Shown in pieces: positions 37,776 through 49,161 of a DNA stretch of 64,000 bases. The notes below the pieces were generated by a model. It had not been told where the DNA came from, ran no database searches, and worked only from the letters and a program-made list of their open reading frames with translations. Origin of the DNA: Streptomyces sp. 549 (GTDB taxonomy: Bacteria; Actinomycetota; Actinomycetes; Streptomycetales; Streptomycetaceae); NCBI RefSeq assembly GCF_030124175.1, contig NZ_JASKMT010000001.1, positions 1 to 64,000 on the forward strand, given 5' to 3'. Position 1 is the first letter of the stretch, and each line of letters begins with the position of its first letter. Both the position numbers and the translations under genes were made by a program.

Positions 37776-38711
37776 TCAGCGGGCCTCGACGTACTCCTGG
37801 GCCCTGGCCAGCGTCGCCCGGCTGTTCGCGCCCAGGGAGTCGCGTACGGCCTTGCGGGCCGCTTCGAGTGACGCGGGCGGGTTGGGCAGCGCCGCGATGC
37901 CCTCGGGGTCGAGGATCACCCGGTGCCGGGAGGTCACCTCGACCACACCGTCGGCGGGCGAGGTGAGCAGCCATTCGCCGTTGTGCGCCTGGAGCGCGGG
38001 CGGCAGCTTCACCTGCTTGTAGACGATGCGCCGCTGCGGCTCGCAGACCCGGCCCGAGACGGTCGTGTGGACCGAGCCGTCCGGTGAGCGGGTGTCCATC
38101 TCCATGTGCTGGAGACCCTCGGCGTCCTCGCGGAGTCCGATGCGCAGCACGTGCGGGATACGGTCCGGCCAGTGCCGCACGTCGTACAGGAAGTCGTACG
38201 TGTCCTTCAGGGAGCCGCGGATGGTCAGCGAGTCGGAAAAGTCCAGCAGGAGTTCCCGCTCGCTCTCACCCCGCTCGACCGCCCGGCGCAGGTGCTCCAG
38301 TTCGGATGTGCTGTTGTCCTCCACCGCCCGTGCGATACGGGCGAGTTGGTCCGGGTCGTCGCCGGTGGCGCGGTAGAAGTGGTCGAGGACGACCGTGCTG
38401 GTCCCGTCGCCGTGCTCCGTCACCGACCACGCGCCGCCCATCGCGGCGACCGGGTCGGTGGGAGTGGCCTGCTCGAAGTCGACCCGGTGCTCCTCGGGCC
38501 GCAGCCGGCGACGGGACTCCCAGGTGCGGATCTCGTCGTTGGCCATGGCCCAGATCCGGATGCGTTCCTCACGGTCGTCCCCCGACACCCGCTCGGCCCG
38601 GAGCGTGGGCGGGAAGTACAGCGGCCACAGCCCGACGTCGGACACGACGCGGTAAACGGCGTCCGCCCCGGCGGGCACAGTGATCGTGTGGGTCACCTCG
38701 GTCTTGCTCAT
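37776..38711 (-). CDS. Didomain aromatase/cyclase
   Basis: The 311-residue protein has two SRPBCC helix-grip domains (residues about 1-150 and 160-311; VTHTITVPAGADAVYRVVSDV, then LTIRGSLKDTYDFLYDVRHW). It matches the didomain ARO/CYC family (ActVII, DpsF-like) that closes and aromatizes the first ring of ketoreduced polyketides, consistent with the ActIII-like ketoreductase in the cluster. It follows the type I PKS gene after 90 bases and precedes the ACP gene by 74 bases on the same strand. Confidence 0.92.
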   Translation of the reverse strand: MSKTEVTHTITVPAGADAVYRVVSDVGLWPLYFPPTLRAERVSGDDREERIRIWAMANDEIRTWESRRRLRPEEHRVDFEQATPTDPVAAMGGAWSVTEHGDGTSTVVLDHFYRATGDDPDQLARIARAVEDNSTSELEHLRRAVERGESERELLLDFSDSLTIRGSLKDTYDFLYDVRHWPDRIPHVLRIGLREDAEGLQHMEMDTRSPDGSVHTTVSGRVCEPQRRIVYKQVKLPPALQAHNGEWLLTSPADGVVEVTSRHRVILDPEGIAALPNPPASLEAARKAVRDSLGANSRATLARAQEYVEAR

Positions 38712-38801
38712 CTCGAACCCTTCCTCCCGGTCCGCGAACGCGGTACGGGGAATCTGGCAGGGCCACGTCGAGCGGCCCTACAGTGGTGATCCAGCGGCCC
38801 C

Positions 38802-41800
38802 TCACGCCTCGCCGAGCGCCTTGATCATGGACTCGACCAGTGCGCGCGGCGTCGGGTTCTTCAGGACCACGTCGGCCGGCAGCCGCAGCCCGGTGGCCGC
38901 GTTGAGCCGGTTGCGCAGGTCGACGCTGAGCAGCGAGTCGAAGCCGAGGTCCCGGAAGGCCTCGTCCGTCCCGACCGCGGAGGCGTCACCGTAGCCGAGC
39001 ACGTCGGCGGCGTGGGAGCGGACGAGCGTCAGGAACGCCTCTTCGGAGGGCTGTTCCGTGGGAAGCGCCCCGGTCTGCCGTGCCTGCCCCGCCTCCCGCG
39101 GCCCAGGGGCGGGGAGGTCGCGGCTCCCGGTCGGGCCGGGTGCGTCGTCCGGGCCGGTCAGTTCCTCGAACAGGCGGGCGGCCCTGCTGCCCGGCCGGAT
39201 GCCGGTGAGCGCGGGCCGAAGCGCCACCCGGAGCGATCCCGCCGAGGCGAGCGCCTCGTCCAGCAGCCGCAGCGCGCGGTCCGTGGCGATGGGCGCGATC
39301 CCGATACCGGCCAGGGCGCCGACGGCCCGCTCGGACAGGTGCGAGGTCATCCCGGTCTGCTCCGCCCACAGCCCCCAGGCCACCGAGGTGGCCTCCAGGC
39401 CCTGGGCCCGCCGGTGCTGGGCGAGCGCGTCGAGGAAGGTGTTGGCCGCCGTGTAGTTGGCCTGGCCCGGACTGCCGATCACTCCGGACGCCGAGGAGAA
39501 CAGGACGAATGCCGACAGGTCGAGATCGCGGGTGAGGTCGTGGAGGTGCCAGGCGCCGTGTGCCTTGGGAGCCGCCACCGCGCGGAGCCGGGCGGGTGTG
39601 AGCTGGGTGAGCGGTGCGTCGGCGAGCACCCCCGCGGTGTGGAAGACGCTGCCGGGCGGGTTCTCGGCGATCACCTTGGCAAGCGCGGCCCGGTCGGTGA
39701 CGTCGCAGGCCACCACGGTCGCCTCCGCCCCGGACGCGGCCAGTTCGGCCCGCAGTTCCGTCGCTCCCGGGGTGTCCGGGCCGCGGCGGCTCAGCAACAG
39801 CAACCTGCGGGCGCCGTGCGCGGCGACGAGGTGGCGGGCCACCTGGGCGCCCAGCCCGTCGGTACCGCCGGTGACGAGTGCGGGCCGGTTCGGGTCGACG
39901 GCGCGCGGCATGGTCAGGACGAGCTTGCCGCGCTGCTTGGCTCGGCTCAGCATCCGCAACGGCGTCCGGCCCTCGTGGACGTCCCAGGTGCGTAGCGGCA
40001 GATGAGCCAGGGCGCCGCTCTCGAACAGGGCGATCAGCTCGTCCAGCACCTCGCCGATGCGGTCGGGGGAGATCCCCAGGATGTTGTAGGCCCGGTAGGT
40101 GATGCCCGGGTGGTCGGCCTCGGTCCGCCCGATGTCGCGGATGTCGGTCTTCCCCATCTCCGCGAACCGTCCGCCCGGGGCGAGCAGCCCCAGCGAGGCG
40201 TCGATCGCTTCCTTGGCGAGGGAGTTGAGGACGACGTCCACGCCGCGTCCACCGGTGACGGCGCGGAAGGCGTCGGCGAAGTCCAGGTCACGGGAGGAGG
40301 CGATGTGATCCTCGGGCACGCCCCAGGCGCGCAGGGTGTCCTGCTTGCCGGCGCTCGCGGTGGCGAACACCTCGCCGCCCAGGTGACGCACCAGTTGAAT
40401 CGCGGCGAGTCCGACGCCACCGGTGGCGGTGTGGATGAGCACCGACTCGCCGGGGCGGACGTCGGCCACCTCGACCAGGCACTGGTAGGCGGTGATGAAC
40501 ACGATCGGCACGCTCGCGGCCTGGGCGTGGCTCCACCCGGCCGGGAGCGGTTTGACCATGCGCTCGTCGGCGACCGCGAGCGGGCCCAGGGAGCGTTCGA
40601 AGACGCCGAACACCTGGTCCCCGGCGACGAACCGGGTGACGTCGACGCCGGTTTCGACGACGACGCCCGATCCTTCGCTGCCCATGGTCTTCTCGCTGGC
40701 CACCAGACCGAGGCCTACCGCGATGTCGCGGAAGTTGAGCCCGGCCGCGCGGACCTCGATGCGGACCTCCCGGGGACCGAGGGGGGCCTCCGCCTCCGGG
40801 TGGGGCAGCAGGGCGAGGTGGTCGAGGGTCCCCTTGCTGGTCACGTCGAGCCGCCAGGCGCGGTGGCCGTCCGGCTCCCGGAGCGTGCCGCCGGACGGCA
40901 TCCGCAGTCGGGGGCGGAGCAGTACCCCGGCCCGGACCGCCACCTCCGGTTCGCCGGTGGCCAGAGCACGCGGCAGCGCCCGGAGGGACGCCGGGTCGTC
41001 GTCGATGTCGATCAGCTGGAAGGCGTCGGGGTGTTCCGCCTGGGCGGACCTGACCAGCCCGGTGATCACCGAGGAGGCCAGGTGGCGCACCGGTTCGCGG
41101 TCGACGGCGGACTGCGCGCCCCTCGTGAGCACGGCCAGGCGTGCCGAGGCGAACCCGGGGTCCGCCAGCCAGCTCTGGAGCAGGTCGGTCGTCTCCCCGG
41201 CGAGCGCGTCCACATCGGCCGTCAGCGTGTCCTCGCTCCCGTCGCCGCCGAGAGCGGCGACGAGGACCGCGGGCGCGGGCCGGGCGACCCCGTCGAGCCC
41301 GGGGAAGTCGTGCGCCGCGCCCAGTCCAGGGGTGGACAGCGCCGCCCAGGCGTCCGGGGCGAGCGCGTCGGGGGTCTCCGGGACCGGGGCCCAGTGCAGG
41401 GCGAACCCCGCTCCCTCCTCGTCGAGGCCGCCGGGCGCCGCTTCCTCCGCGAGGGGGCGCATCGTGAGCGAGGCGACGGTGGCGACGGTCCGGCCCAGCG
41501 TGTCGGCACAGTGCACGGTGACCTCGTCGCCCTCGGTGCTGATGCGCACCCGCAGGTCACGGGTCGTGGAAGGCACGAGGGTGACGTCCCGCCAGGCGAA
41601 GGGGACCACCAGTTCGCCGCCGCTCTGGAGGATCGCGGCGTGCAGGGCGGCGTCGAGCAGCGCCGGGTGCGCGGTGGCTCCGGAGCCCTCCGCAGTCCCG
41701 TCGGGCAGGGTCACCTCGGCGAAGATGTCGGAGCCGCGCACCCACATCCGGCGCAGCCCGGCGAAGGCCGGACCATAGCCGTAACCGCGCGCGGCCAGCC

Positions 41801-44800
41801 GAAGGTAGGCGTCGCTCAGGTCGATGCGGGAGGCGTCGGCGGGCGGCCAGGCGACCGAGGGCGCCGTGTCCGCCTGCGGGCTCCCAGGGGCCAGCACGCC
41901 GGAGGCGTGGGCCGTCCAGGCTTCCGCGTCGGCGGGGCGGGCGTGGACGGTGAGACGGCGGTGGCCCGCGGCGTCCGCCGGTTCCAGCAGCACGCGGAGA
42001 TCGGCCGCGGTGTCCTCGGGGGAGATCAGCGGAACGCCCAGGGTCAGCTCCTGGACGACGGGCAGCCCGGCCGCCCGTCCCGCCTCGGCGAGCAGCGCCA
42101 GGAAGGCCGTTGCCGGGACGAGCGCGGTGCCGCGCACCCGGTGGTCGGCGAGCCAGGGGTGACGCGCCGGGTCGAGACGCGCGGCGAACACCGTCGCTCC
42201 CGTCGGCAGTTCGAGTGACCGCAACGCGAAGTCGCCCGTGTCCGGGCGGGCTTCGGAGGCGGGTACGGCTTCCGGGGCACTCGCCCAGTAGCGGCTGCGG
42301 TCGAAGGCGTAGGTCGGCAGCACGGCCCGCCGGCCTGGCGGCTGGAGCGGGCCGAGGTCCACGGGGACGCCGACGGCCTGGGCGGCGGCGGCCGAGGCGA
42401 GGAACTGCCCGGGGCCTCCGCTGCCGCGCCGGACGGTGTCCAGGACCGAGCCGCGCACTCCCGCGGCCTCCAGGATCGCCTGCAGACCGAAGGTGAGGAC
42501 CGGATGCGGGCTGACCTCGACGAACACCCGGTGTCTGCGGTCCACGAGCCGCTGGACGGCCGCCTGGAAGCGCACGGGATTGCGCAGGTTCTCGAACCAG
42601 TACGAGGCGTCCATGGCCAAGGCCTCGATCGGCTCGCCGGTCAGCGTCGAATACACCGGCACGGTCCCGGGGCCCGGGGCGATGCCGGCCAGGCCCTCGG
42701 CCAGCGGTTCGCGCAGGACGTCCATGGCCTCGGTGTGCGAGGCGTAGTCGACCTCGATGCGCCGGGCGTCGATCCCGCGCGCCTCGCAGGCGGCCAGCAG
42801 GTCCTCCAACGCCTGGACACCGCCCGCCACGACCGTGCTGGAAGGCCCGTTGAGCGCGGCGATCCCGGCCTTCCCGTTCGTGCCGTCCGCCGCGTCCAGC
42901 AGTCCCTGGGTCGCTTCCGCGCCCAGCGGCACGGAGACCATTCCGCCGCTGCCCGCCACCGTGTGCAGGGCCTTGCTCCGCAGGGCGACGATTCGGCACG
43001 CGTCGTCGAGGGTGAGCACCCCGGCCACGTGCGCTGCGGCGATCTCACCCTGCGAGTGGCCGACGACGGCCGCGGGCCGCACCCTGGCCGCCTCCCACAT
43101 CCGGGCCAGCGACACCATCACCGCGAACAGCGCGGGCTGGACGACGTCGACGCGGTCCAGGTCCTCGCCGCGCAGCGCGTCGGACAGCCGCCAGTCGACA
43201 TACGGCTCCAGGGCCCGTTCGCACGCCTCGACGCTGCGGCGGAACGGCTCGGACCGGTCCATCAGCTCCCGGCCCATCCCCCGCCACTGCGACCCCTGGC
43301 CGGGGAAGACGAACACCGGTCCGGCGGAGCCCTGCCGGGCCTCGCCACTCAGCACGGTCGGCGATCGGTAGCGGCCGGGCGAGGTGGGGGCGTAGGTCCC
43401 CGAGGCCAACTGGCCGAGTCCGCGGGCGAGGTCAGCGGCGTCGTCGGCGACCACCGCGGCCCGGTGGGCGAAGCGGGTACGGGAGCGGAGCACCCGGGAG
43501 ACGTCCTCGGGCGCGGTGTCCGGGGCGTCGGTGAGGAATGCGCCGAGGGCCGCCGCCTGGGTGCGCAGGGCGTCGGGGCTCGGGGCGGACAGCTGCCAGA
43601 CGTGGGGGCCTTCGGCGGGGGCGTCCTCCGTCGACTCCGACACGGGGGCCCGGACGGCCTCCTCCAGGACCACGTGGGCGTTGCTTCCGCTGATGCCGAA
43701 GGAGGAGACCCCGGCACGCCGGGGGCCTTCCTCCGCCCGGTTCCAGTCACGGGCCTCGTGCAGCAGGGCGAGACCGCTGCTCGCCCAGTCCACGTGCCGA
43801 CTCGGGGTGCCCGTGTGCAGGGTGGCGGGCATGACCCCGGCGCGCATCGCTTGCACGACCTTGATCACGCCGCCCACGCCGGCGGCGGCCTGCGCGTGTC
43901 CCAGATTGGACTTCAGCGAGCCGAGCCACAGCGGGCGCTCCGCGGTACGGCCCGAGCCGTAGGCCGCCGCCAGCGCGCGGGCTTCGATCGGGTCGCCCAG
44001 TTCGGTGCCGGTGCCGTGCCCCTCCACCAGGTCGACGGTGTGCGGGTGGAGCCCCGCCCGGTCCAGGGCGAGCGAGATGACCTTCTCCTGGGCGGACTTG
44101 CTGGGCGCGGTCAGCCCGTTGCTCGCACCGTCCTGGTTGGTGGCGCTGCCCCGGATCAGGGCGAGGATCTCGTGGCCGTGGGCGAGGGCGTCCGACTGCC
44201 GCTCCAGCAGGAGCAGGCCGGCGCCCTCCGACCAGGCGGTGCCGTTGGCGTCGTCGGAGTAGGAGCGGCAGCGTCCGTCCGGGGACAGTCCGCCCTGGCG
44301 GCTGAAGTCGATGAACATGCCGGGGGTCGGCATCACCGCGACCCCGCCGGCCAGCGCGCGGTCGCACTCGCCCTGGCGCAGCGCCTGTACGGCGAGGTGC
44401 AGGGCGACCAGCGAGGAGGAGCAGGCGGTGTCGACGGTGAGTGCGGGGCCGCGCAGGCCGAACCAGTAGGCGATGCGGCCCGACGCGACGCTGGTGGTGC
44501 TGCCGGTGATCCGGTAGCCGCCCGCGTCCTCGTTGTCCTCGTGCAGCCGGGGCCCGTACTCCTGGGCCATCGCGCCGACGAACACGCCGGTGTCGCTGCC
44601 GGCCAGCGCGTCCTTGTCGAGGCCGGCCCGTTCGAAGGTCTCCCAGGCCACTTCGAGGAGCAGCCGCTGCTGCGGGTCCATCCCGGCGGCCTCGCGGGGT
44701 GAGATGCCGAAGAACTTGGCGTCGAACAGGTCCGCGTCGTGGACGAACCCACCGTGCCGCGTGCTGGAGCGGCCGTCGGCATCGGACAGGTCCCAGCCGC

Positions 44801-44954
44801 GGTTGCCGGGGAACGGGGAGATGGCGTCGCCGCCGGACGCGACGAGCCGCCAGAGGTCCTCCGGGGACCGTACGCCTCCCGGATACCGGCAGCCCATGGA
44901 CACGATGGCGATCGGTTCCTGGCCCTCGTGGGGAGCAGGTATTTCCTGGGTCAT
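38802..44954 (-). CDS. Type I PKS, one fully reducing module: KS-AT-DH-ER-KR-ACP
   Basis: The 2050-residue module has KS (Cys near residue 176, DTACSSSL), AT ([14 protein letters not shown] near 636 and YASH near 738, the methylmalonyl-type motif), DH ([11 protein letters not shown] near 933), ER ([15 protein letters not shown] near 1513), KR ([11 protein letters not shown] near 1693, active-site Tyr in [10 protein letters not shown] near 1835) and ACP (Ser in DLGFDSLL near 2005). There is no thioesterase. All domains look intact, so one methylmalonyl extension with full reduction is predicted, giving an alpha-methyl acyl-ACP. Only about 17 residues precede KS, so there is no classical docking helix. 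The start is ATG 44954; the open frame further upstream is a shadow. Confidence 0.93.
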   Translation of the reverse strand: MTQEIPAPHEGQEPIAIVSMGCRYPGGVRSPEDLWRLVASGGDAISPFPGNRGWDLSDADGRSSTRHGGFVHDADLFDAKFFGISPREAAGMDPQQRLLLEVAWETFERAGLDKDALAGSDTGVFVGAMAQEYGPRLHEDNEDAGGYRITGSTTSVASGRIAYWFGLRGPALTVDTACSSSLVALHLAVQALRQGECDRALAGGVAVMPTPGMFIDFSRQGGLSPDGRCRSYSDDANGTAWSEGAGLLLLERQSDALAHGHEILALIRGSATNQDGASNGLTAPSKSAQEKVISLALDRAGLHPHTVDLVEGHGTGTELGDPIEARALAAAYGSGRTAERPLWLGSLKSNLGHAQAAAGVGGVIKVVQAMRAGVMPATLHTGTPSRHVDWASSGLALLHEARDWNRAEEGPRRAGVSSFGISGSNAHVVLEEAVRAPVSESTEDAPAEGPHVWQLSAPSPDALRTQAAALGAFLTDAPDTAPEDVSRVLRSRTRFAHRAAVVADDAADLARGLGQLASGTYAPTSPGRYRSPTVLSGEARQGSAGPVFVFPGQGSQWRGMGRELMDRSEPFRRSVEACERALEPYVDWRLSDALRGEDLDRVDVVQPALFAVMVSLARMWEAARVRPAAVVGHSQGEIAAAHVAGVLTLDDACRIVALRSKALHTVAGSGGMVSVPLGAEATQGLLDAADGTNGKAGIAALNGPSSTVVAGGVQALEDLLAACEARGIDARRIEVDYASHTEAMDVLREPLAEGLAGIAPGPGTVPVYSTLTGEPIEALAMDASYWFENLRNPVRFQAAVQRLVDRRHRVFVEVSPHPVLTFGLQAILEAAGVRGSVLDTVRRGSGGPGQFLASAAAAQAVGVPVDLGPLQPPGRRAVLPTYAFDRSRYWASAPEAVPASEARPDTGDFALRSLELPTGATVFAARLDPARHPWLADHRVRGTALVPATAFLALLAEAGRAAGLPVVQELTLGVPLISPEDTAADLRVLLEPADAAGHRRLTVHARPADAEAWTAHASGVLAPGSPQADTAPSVAWPPADASRIDLSDAYLRLAARGYGYGPAFAGLRRMWVRGSDIFAEVTLPDGTAEGSGATAHPALLDAALHAAILQSGGELVVPFAWRDVTLVPSTTRDLRVRISTEGDEVTVHCADTLGRTVATVASLTMRPLAEEAAPGGLDEEGAGFALHWAPVPETPDALAPDAWAALSTPGLGAAHDFPGLDGVARPAPAVLVAALGGDGSEDTLTADVDALAGETTDLLQSWLADPGFASARLAVLTRGAQSAVDREPVRHLASSVITGLVRSAQAEHPDAFQLIDIDDDPASLRALPRALATGEPEVAVRAGVLLRPRLRMPSGGTLREPDGHRAWRLDVTSKGTLDHLALLPHPEAEAPLGPREVRIEVRAAGLNFRDIAVGLGLVASEKTMGSEGSGVVVETGVDVTRFVAGDQVFGVFERSLGPLAVADERMVKPLPAGWSHAQAASVPIVFITAYQCLVEVADVRPGESVLIHTATGGVGLAAIQLVRHLGGEVFATASAGKQDTLRAWGVPEDHIASSRDLDFADAFRAVTGGRGVDVVLNSLAKEAIDASLGLLAPGGRFAEMGKTDIRDIGRTEADHPGITYRAYNILGISPDRIGEVLDELIALFESGALAHLPLRTWDVHEGRTPLRMLSRAKQRGKLVLTMPRAVDPNRPALVTGGTDGLGAQVARHLVAAHGARRLLLLSRRGPDTPGATELRAELAASGAEATVVACDVTDRAALAKVIAENPPGSVFHTAGVLADAPLTQLTPARLRAVAAPKAHGAWHLHDLTRDLDLSAFVLFSSASGVIGSPGQANYTAANTFLDALAQHRRAQGLEATSVAWGLWAEQTGMTSHLSERAVGALAGIGIAPIATDRALRLLDEALASAGSLRVALRPALTGIRPGSRAARLFEELTGPDDAPGPTGSRDLPAPGPREAGQARQTGALPTEQPSEEAFLTLVRSHAADVLGYGDASAVGTDEAFRDLGFDSLLSVDLRNRLNAATGLRLPADVVLKNPTPRALVESMIKALGEA

Positions 44955-45004
44955 GGTGCTCAAGGCCTTTCGTCGCGTGGAAGGTGGGGCCGGGGCGGAC
45001 GGGG

Positions 45005-48000
45005 CTACAGCGGCGCGTCGCTCCCCAGGGCCTCGATCAGGGCCCCCGGGGTGGGGTGGTCGAACAGCAGGGTGGTGGGCATGGACCGCCCGGTGGCGCG
45101 GGTGAGCACCGTGCGCAGGGTGACGGCCATCCGGGAGTCCAGGCCGAGCGCGTTGAAGTTCTCGTGCAGGTCGAGTTCGGTGGTCGGGGACAGCCCGAGG
45201 GTGCTCAGGGTGCTGCTGACGACCAGTTCGTAGGGGTCGCCGGACCACTGCGCGGAGGGTTCGGCGGGCAGCGGCGCGGTGGGCGGCACGGTGTCGAGCC
45301 AGAACGGCTCGCGACGGAAGGGGTAGGGCGGCAGGTCGGTGCGGCGGGCGTGCGGGCCGTGGACGGCCCCCGGATCGATCGGCGCGCCGAAGACGTAGGT
45401 CGCGGCGGCGGTCCCGGCGACGCCCGCCACCTCGTCCCGGGTGGCCATCGGCGCACTGAAGAGGGCCTCGCCCAGGTCCACGGTCTCCGCCGCCATGTTC
45501 ACCAGGCCCCGCCCGGGACCGATCTCGACGAAGAACCGGGCGCCGAGGTCGTGCGCGGTGCGCAGCGCGGGCCCGAACCGCACGGTGGCGCGCAGGTGGT
45601 GCGGCCAGTGTTCCGGGCGGTCGATCTCCCCGGGGATCACCGGCCGGCCGGTGACCGCCGAGACGATGCGCGGGCCGGTGGGCGGATGCCAGGTGAGCCC
45701 CTCGGCCAGGGCGAGCAGTTCGTCCTGGATCGGTTCCATCAGCGGAGAGTGCCCGGCGACGGCGATCCGCAGTCGGCGGGTGCGGCGGCCCAGCTGCTCG
45801 AAGTGGGCCGCAGCCGCGAGGGTGGCCTTCTCCTCGCCGGAGAGCACGAGGGACTGCGGGCTGTTGACGGCAGCGACGGAGACCGGTCCGGGCTCGGGGC
45901 CGAGCAGGTCCCGCGCCTCCCTCTCCGCGGCCTGTACGGCCATCATCGCGCCGCCGGGCGGCAGGGTGTTGATGAGCCGGCTGCGGCGCGCGACGAACAG
46001 CGCCGCGTCCTCCAGGGACAGGACGCCCGCCACGTGCGCGGCGGTGATCTCGCCCTGGGAGTGGCCGAGCAGCAGGTCCGGCGCCATGCCCCAGGACTCG
46101 AACAGCCGGTAGAGGGCGGCCTCCAGGGCGAACAGCGCGGGCTGGGCGTGGTGGCGCCGGTCGGGCAGGTCGTCGCGGCCCCACAGGATGTCGGCCAGGC
46201 TCGCGCCGAGGGCCGGCTCCATCGCGGCGCATGCCGCGTCGAAGGTGCGGGCGAACACCTCGAACTCCTTGTGGAGCCGCTGGCCCATGCCGGGCTGCTG
46301 CGCCCCCTGCCCGGGGAAGAGGTAGGCGGTGAGGCCCTCGCCGCGGGTTCCCTCGACGACGCCGGGGGCGTCGGGGTGCGGGCCGTCAGCGAGCACCCGA
46401 AGCCGGGCGACCAGCTCGTCGAGGTCGCTCGCGACGACCGCGCCCCGGTGGTGCAGGAATGCCCGGGTGGTGACGGAGGAGAGACCGATGTCGGCCAGGG
46501 ACACCGGGTCCGCTGCCGGGTCCCGGCGCGCGGGGTCGAGGGCGTCGGCGAAGGCGGCCGCGTGCCGGCGCATCGCCGGGTCGCTGCGGCCGGACACCAG
46601 GACGGGCACAGGGACGGCGGCACCCGCCTCCGGGCTCGCAGGGACGGTCCCGGCGGGGTGTTCACCCAGCACCACATGGCAGTTGGTGCCGCCGAGGCCG
46701 AACGAGGAGACACCGGCGATGGACGGCTCCGGCCGTCGAGGCCACGCTCCACGGGCCGCGCACACCCGCAGCCGGTTCGCGTCGAGGTCGATCGCCGGGT
46801 TGGGCTCACGGTAGTTGAGGCTGGCCGGCAGCTCGCCGTGGTGCAGGCCGAGCGCGGTCTTGATGAAGCCCGCGATGCCCGCCGCGCCCTCCAGGTGGCC
46901 GATGTTCGTCTTGACCGAGCCGACCCACAGGGGGAAGTCCGACGGCCGCCCGGAGCCGTGCACCGCGCCCAGCGCGGACGCCTCGACCGGGTCGCCCAAC
47001 GCCGTGCCCGTACCGTGCAGTTCGACGTAGGAGACGTCTTCGGGCGCGACGCCCGCGCGCCGGCAGGCGGCGGTGAGCACCGACTGCTGGGCCTCGCTGC
47101 TGGGCGCGGTGAGGCCGGTCCGTCCGCCGTCGCTGTTCATGGCGCTGCCCAGCACGGTGCAGTAGATCCGGTCGCCGTCGGCGAGCGCTCGCTCCAGCGG
47201 CTTGAGGAGCAGGACGCCGGCCCCCTCGCCCCGGACGATCCCGTCGGCCCGGGAGTCGAACGTGTGGCACCGCCCCCGGGGCGAGAGGGCGCCGAGCGCC
47301 TGGACGGCGTCGTCGCCCTCGGCGGCGAGGTTGAGCTGCACCCCTGCGACGAGGGCCGCCGAGCACTCCCCCGCCTCCAGCGACCGCAGCGCTTGGTGGA
47401 GGGCGCTGAGCGACGAGGACTGCCCGGTGTCGACGGTCAGGCTGGGGCCGGCGAATCCGAGGAAGTGGGAGAGGCGGTTGGCCAGGAACGCCCGGCCGGT
47501 CCCGGTCATCGTGTAGGCGGTGGCGATCCCGGCGGCCCGGCCCATCAGGGAGTAGTCGTCGGCGCAGTTGCCGACGAAGACGCCGACAGGCTCCCGGGAC
47601 AGGGTGTCGGGGGCGGTCCGGGCGTCCTCCAGGGCGTGCCAGGCCAGTTCGAGGAGCAACCGCTGCTGGGGATCCGTCGCGGCGGCCTCCGGCGCGGGCA
47701 TCTGGAAGAACTCGGCGTCGAAGAGCTCGACGCCGTCGAGGTAGCCGCCGTCGCGGCGCCCGGTCCGCCGGCTCCCGGCCGGGCCGATGGCCTCGCTGCC
47801 GGAGATCAACAGCCGCCAGAACGCGTCGAGGCCGTCGGCGCCGGGGAACCGGCAGGACATGCCGACCACCGCGACGGGTTCCTGCTGCCGGGGCGTGGGT
47901 CGTCGGGTCGGGTTCTGGGACACGGTCTCCTCCGGATTCGACGGTCGGGCGGGCGGTGTCAGCGTGCGCGCGGGCGCTTCCAGCGGCGCGAACAGCCGCT

Positions 48001-48964
48001 CCACGGCCGCTGCGGCCTCCCGGCGGTCGGCCTCGTCGCCCCGGCACCGGTCGGGCAGCAGCGGCAGCACGGAGCTGCGGCGGGCGACCACGGACGGCTG
48101 TCTGCGGGCCAGGACGCTGAGGCTGTTGCCCGGTCCGGCCTCGACCAACAGACAGTCGTGGTCGGCCAGCAGCCCGGTGAGTGTGGGGGCGAAATGGACG
48201 GTCGCGGCGGCCTGCCCGGCCCAGAAGTCCGGGTCCACCGCGTCCTGGTCGGTGAGCAGGCCCCGGGTGTAGGCGGAGTACAGGGGCAGTTGCGGGGGCC
48301 GCAGTCCGGTGGCCCGCCAGTCCGGCAGGGAGGCCGTCACCGCCTCGGCGACCAGGGGGCTGTGGAACGCCTGCCGGGCGCGTACCTTGCGGCAGATCAG
48401 CCCCCGTTCCTCCAGCGTCCGAGCTGCCTGCGCCAGCGGGTTCTCCGCGCCGGCCAGCAGCAGTTGCCGGGGGGCGTTGACCGCCGCCAGGTGCACATCA
48501 GCGTTCAGGAGGTCGGCGACGTCGGCCTCCGAGGCCGCCACGGCGAGCATCCCGCCCGGTGGGGTGTCGGCGAACTGCCGGACGCGGTCGCGCAACAGCC
48601 GGACCCCGTCGGTGAAGTCGAGCACTCCGGCCAGGGTGGCGGCCGCGAGTTCCCCGACGCTGTGTCCGATCAGGGCCACCGGGCGCACGCCGCGCTCCAG
48701 CAGCATCCGGCCGAGCGCGTGGTTCACCGCGTACAGCAGGGGCTGGGCCACCGACACGTCGTCGTACAGGGGTGAGGGGCGCTCGGCCAGCCACTCGGAC
48801 CGCAGCGCGGGTCCGGCGTCCTCGTACAGCGTGAAGGCGCGGTCCATCCAGGCGGTGAACGACTCGTCGTGGCCGTAGAGGCCCGCCGCCATCCTGGGGT
48901 GCTGGGCGCCCTGTCCGGCGAACATCAGGGCGACGGGCCGGGTGGTCGGGGGCAAGAGCGGCAT
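45005..48964 (-). CDS. Type I PKS loading protein: AT-KSQ-AT-ACP
   Basis: The 1319-residue protein has a first AT (residues about 10-300, [10 protein letters not shown] near 103, QAFHSP near 200), then a KS (from about 365) whose active site reads [11 protein letters not shown] with Gln for Cys (near 516) while His motifs ([17 protein letters not shown]) stay. A second AT ([14 protein letters not shown] near 971, [10 protein letters not shown] near 1071) and ACP (GLDSRMAV, Ser near 1273) follow. KSQ domains decarboxylate malonyl- or methylmalonyl-ACP to give acetyl or propionyl starters. The extra N-terminal AT is unusual and may serve the downstream PKS or the type II ACP. ATG 48964 has an AGGAAAGG site. 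It is followed after 50 bases by the extending module gene. Confidence 0.92.
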   Translation of the reverse strand: MPLLPPTTRPVALMFAGQGAQHPRMAAGLYGHDESFTAWMDRAFTLYEDAGPALRSEWLAERPSPLYDDVSVAQPLLYAVNHALGRMLLERGVRPVALIGHSVGELAAATLAGVLDFTDGVRLLRDRVRQFADTPPGGMLAVAASEADVADLLNADVHLAAVNAPRQLLLAGAENPLAQAARTLEERGLICRKVRARQAFHSPLVAEAVTASLPDWRATGLRPPQLPLYSAYTRGLLTDQDAVDPDFWAGQAAATVHFAPTLTGLLADHDCLLVEAGPGNSLSVLARRQPSVVARRSSVLPLLPDRCRGDEADRREAAAAVERLFAPLEAPARTLTPPARPSNPEETVSQNPTRRPTPRQQEPVAVVGMSCRFPGADGLDAFWRLLISGSEAIGPAGSRRTGRRDGGYLDGVELFDAEFFQMPAPEAAATDPQQRLLLELAWHALEDARTAPDTLSREPVGVFVGNCADDYSLMGRAAGIATAYTMTGTGRAFLANRLSHFLGFAGPSLTVDTGQSSSLSALHQALRSLEAGECSAALVAGVQLNLAAEGDDAVQALGALSPRGRCHTFDSRADGIVRGEGAGVLLLKPLERALADGDRIYCTVLGSAMNSDGGRTGLTAPSSEAQQSVLTAACRRAGVAPEDVSYVELHGTGTALGDPVEASALGAVHGSGRPSDFPLWVGSVKTNIGHLEGAAGIAGFIKTALGLHHGELPASLNYREPNPAIDLDANRLRVCAARGAWPRRPEPSIAGVSSFGLGGTNCHVVLGEHPAGTVPASPEAGAAVPVPVLVSGRSDPAMRRHAAAFADALDPARRDPAADPVSLADIGLSSVTTRAFLHHRGAVVASDLDELVARLRVLADGPHPDAPGVVEGTRGEGLTAYLFPGQGAQQPGMGQRLHKEFEVFARTFDAACAAMEPALGASLADILWGRDDLPDRRHHAQPALFALEAALYRLFESWGMAPDLLLGHSQGEITAAHVAGVLSLEDAALFVARRSRLINTLPPGGAMMAVQAAEREARDLLGPEPGPVSVAAVNSPQSLVLSGEEKATLAAAAHFEQLGRRTRRLRIAVAGHSPLMEPIQDELLALAEGLTWHPPTGPRIVSAVTGRPVIPGEIDRPEHWPHHLRATVRFGPALRTAHDLGARFFVEIGPGRGLVNMAAETVDLGEALFSAPMATRDEVAGVAGTAAATYVFGAPIDPGAVHGPHARRTDLPPYPFRREPFWLDTVPPTAPLPAEPSAQWSGDPYELVVSSTLSTLGLSPTTELDLHENFNALGLDSRMAVTLRTVLTRATGRSMPTTLLFDHPTPGALIEALGSDAPL

Positions 48965-49009
48965 CCACGTACCTTTCCTGGGATTCGGCCACACCGTGCG
49001 TCCCGGCGT

Positions 49010-49038
49010 TCGAGCCGCGCCTGAGAACGGTTCGAACC
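49010..49038 (+). promoter_or_regulatory. Candidate SARP site between type I PKS and KSIII genes
   Basis: TCGAGCC-N4-CTGAGAA-N4-TCGAACC has its outer heptads 22 bp apart (two helical turns). It lies in the only intergenic region between the divergent PKS and KSIII-led operons, about 125 bp before the KSIII start and 46 bp from the PKS start. Confidence 0.5.
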
Positions 49039-49161
49039 GCAGGGGCTCCATCCGGCCTTGAGCCGGTTTTGACGTCGCCGCCACAGACTCCGGGCCCGGG
49101 GGCCGTATCCGGCTTCACCCGCCAGCGACGATCCGGCCGAGGGTGCACGAGGGAGGATCCG

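Noticed and set aside
44955-46232. N-terminal extension of the reducing PKS frame
   Set aside because: The extra 426 codons overlap the loading PKS gene in another frame and encode Arg/Pro-rich shadow sequence. ATG 44954, directly before the KS, is the credible start.
44699-48775. A 1358-codon plus-strand open frame opposite the loading PKS
   Set aside because: It is fully antisense to the AT-KSQ-AT-ACP protein and shows no motif of its own.
38802-48964. Enediyne-type or iterative aromatic type I PKS
   Set aside because: The domain order lacks the enediyne PPTase/ACP layout and product-template domains. The set is that of a loading protein plus one modular reducing module.
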